Below, piece after piece: positions 5,631 through 6,074 of a stretch of 6,074 bases of DNA. Both the position numbers and the translations under genes were made by a program. Source of the stretch: Methanoregula sp. Lineage in GTDB: Archaea; Halobacteriota; Methanomicrobia; Methanomicrobiales; Methanospirillaceae. Location: contig JAQTSH010000101.1 of NCBI GenBank assembly GCA_028711405.1, positions 1 through 6,074 on the forward strand, in the 5' to 3' direction. Below the pieces are notes generated by a model that did not search any database, was not told the DNA's origin, and saw only the letters and a list, made by a program, of their open reading frames with translations. Numbering within the stretch: position 1 is the first letter of the stretch; every line of letters starts with the position of its first letter.

Positions 5631-5936
5631 TTAGTCTTGTGCCACAAAAAGTCTGCGACACGCATCAACGATAGTAACACTTGCCATCCCATCCCCATAA
5701 GGATTATTCCACGATCTTTGAACGTCCAGCATCTCCTTCACCCCCGCCCGGATCCGGTCGCACCCGGTCCCGACCAGCACATTCGCCTCAACCTCGATCG
5801 TCTCCGGTCGCTCCGTCGTATTCCGGAGAGTAACGCACGGCACACCAAGAATACAGGATTCCTCCTGGACACCTCCAGAGTGCGTCCGGATGAGGCGGGC
5901 ATTCGCCTCAAGTTGCAGGAATTCGAAAAAACCGGT
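5631..5936 (-). pseudogene. wecB: UDP-N-acetylglucosamine 2-epimerase, copy 3 (C-terminal fragment)
   Basis: The fragment reads TGFFEFLQLEANARLI, then SGGVQEESCILGVPCVTLRN, TERPETIEVEANVLVGTGCD and NNPYGDGMA, ending at TAA 5633-5631. It matches the last quarter of copy 1, in a less damaged form with no frameshift or internal stop. The UDP-binding motif is slightly altered (THSGG where the family has TDSGG). Similarity to wecB stops exactly where a terminal inverted repeat begins (5937), so the gene was interrupted by that element. The N-terminal part may lie beyond the window. The 108-codon open frame starts from a chance ATG within the element. Confidence 0.88.
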
Positions 5937-6074
5937 GAGGTTGTTGCACAGACCTTTCAAATTCTACATTTGTGTTAATTGGCATCAAAAATCTCGTTGG
6001 ATATTTGTCCAAAAACAAAAATATTTTGTGCTTTCTACAATTGGGTCATTTTTTTTGAGTTGTGCAACAGCCTC
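5937..6074. mobile_element. 138-bp MITE-like element with terminal inverted repeats
   Basis: The left end gaggttgttgcaca (5937-5950) and right end tgtgcaacagcctc (6061-6074) are reverse complements with one mismatch in 14. The interior is AT-rich and codes for nothing of note. The left end sits precisely at the break in wecB copy 3, so the element is an insertion. Such ends recall those of some IS5-type insertion sequences, but this is remembered, not searched. It is either a small non-autonomous element or an internally deleted IS. The right flank is outside the window, so a target duplication cannot be checked. Confidence 0.65.

Noticed and set aside
1..6074. tRNA or rRNA genes
   Set aside because: No cloverleaf arms, conserved T-loop sequence or rRNA segments were recognised on either strand.

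Overview
The window reads like accessory DNA from a euryarchaeal methanogen of the Methanomicrobia type. This is inferred from TATA-box and apparently leaderless gene starts, an archaeal HicA-like toxin with a ribbon-helix-helix (RHH) antitoxin, an archaeal-type AAA/DUF4143 ATPase, and surface-sugar genes close in sequence to what I recall from such genomes. No species can be named from the sequence. Nearly all readable coding sequence lies on the minus strand, and most of it is dead or partial.

Layout, left to right. Bases 1-196 hold a 69-bp tandem repeat, with three copies visible and the window edge cutting the array. Bases 208-502 are a decayed NYN-domain (PIN-like RNase) gene. Bases 523-583 hold two strong inverted repeats, one of which looks like the terminator of the next gene. 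Bases 620-1771 are a nearly full-length but broken UDP-N-acetylglucosamine 2-epimerase gene (wecB-like, copy 1), preceded on the same strand by a short N-terminal piece of an NAD-dependent sugar epimerase (1768-1936). Bases 2004-2700 hold an intact toxin-antitoxin pair, with a TATA box and inverted-repeat operator at its 5' end. Bases 2802-2984 are the C-terminal membrane tail of a family-2 glycosyltransferase. It abuts, with no spacer, the C-terminal piece of a PIN-domain protein on the plus strand (2980-3135). Bases 3262-3655 are a second, internal wecB fragment. Bases 3856-5178 encode the one large intact protein, an AAA ATPase with a DUF4143 C-terminus. Bases 5229-5607 are a frameshifted and truncated NAD-dependent epimerase. 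Bases 5631-5936 are a third wecB fragment (C-terminal), cut by a 138-bp element with terminal inverted repeats that fills the rest of the window.

The original content was probably a surface-glycan locus: UDP-GlcNAc 2-epimerase, nucleotide-sugar epimerase/dehydratase and membrane glycosyltransferase. It was broken up by duplication, deletion and insertion, and selfish or defence-like genes (toxin-antitoxin, PIN, NYN, AAA/DUF4143, a small mobile element) now lie among the remains. The living parts appear to be the toxin-antitoxin pair and the ATPase. The strongest historical clue is that wecB copies 1 and 2 carry the same 43-bp frameshifting tandem duplication and the same unusual substitutions, so one derives from the other, or both from a common ancestor that was already damaged.

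I do not see a convincing wholly new multi-gene system. The items most worth a second look are the shared duplication, the small mobile element, the operator and domain order of the toxin-antitoxin pair, the 69-bp array, and the overlapping hairpins in front of the ATPase.
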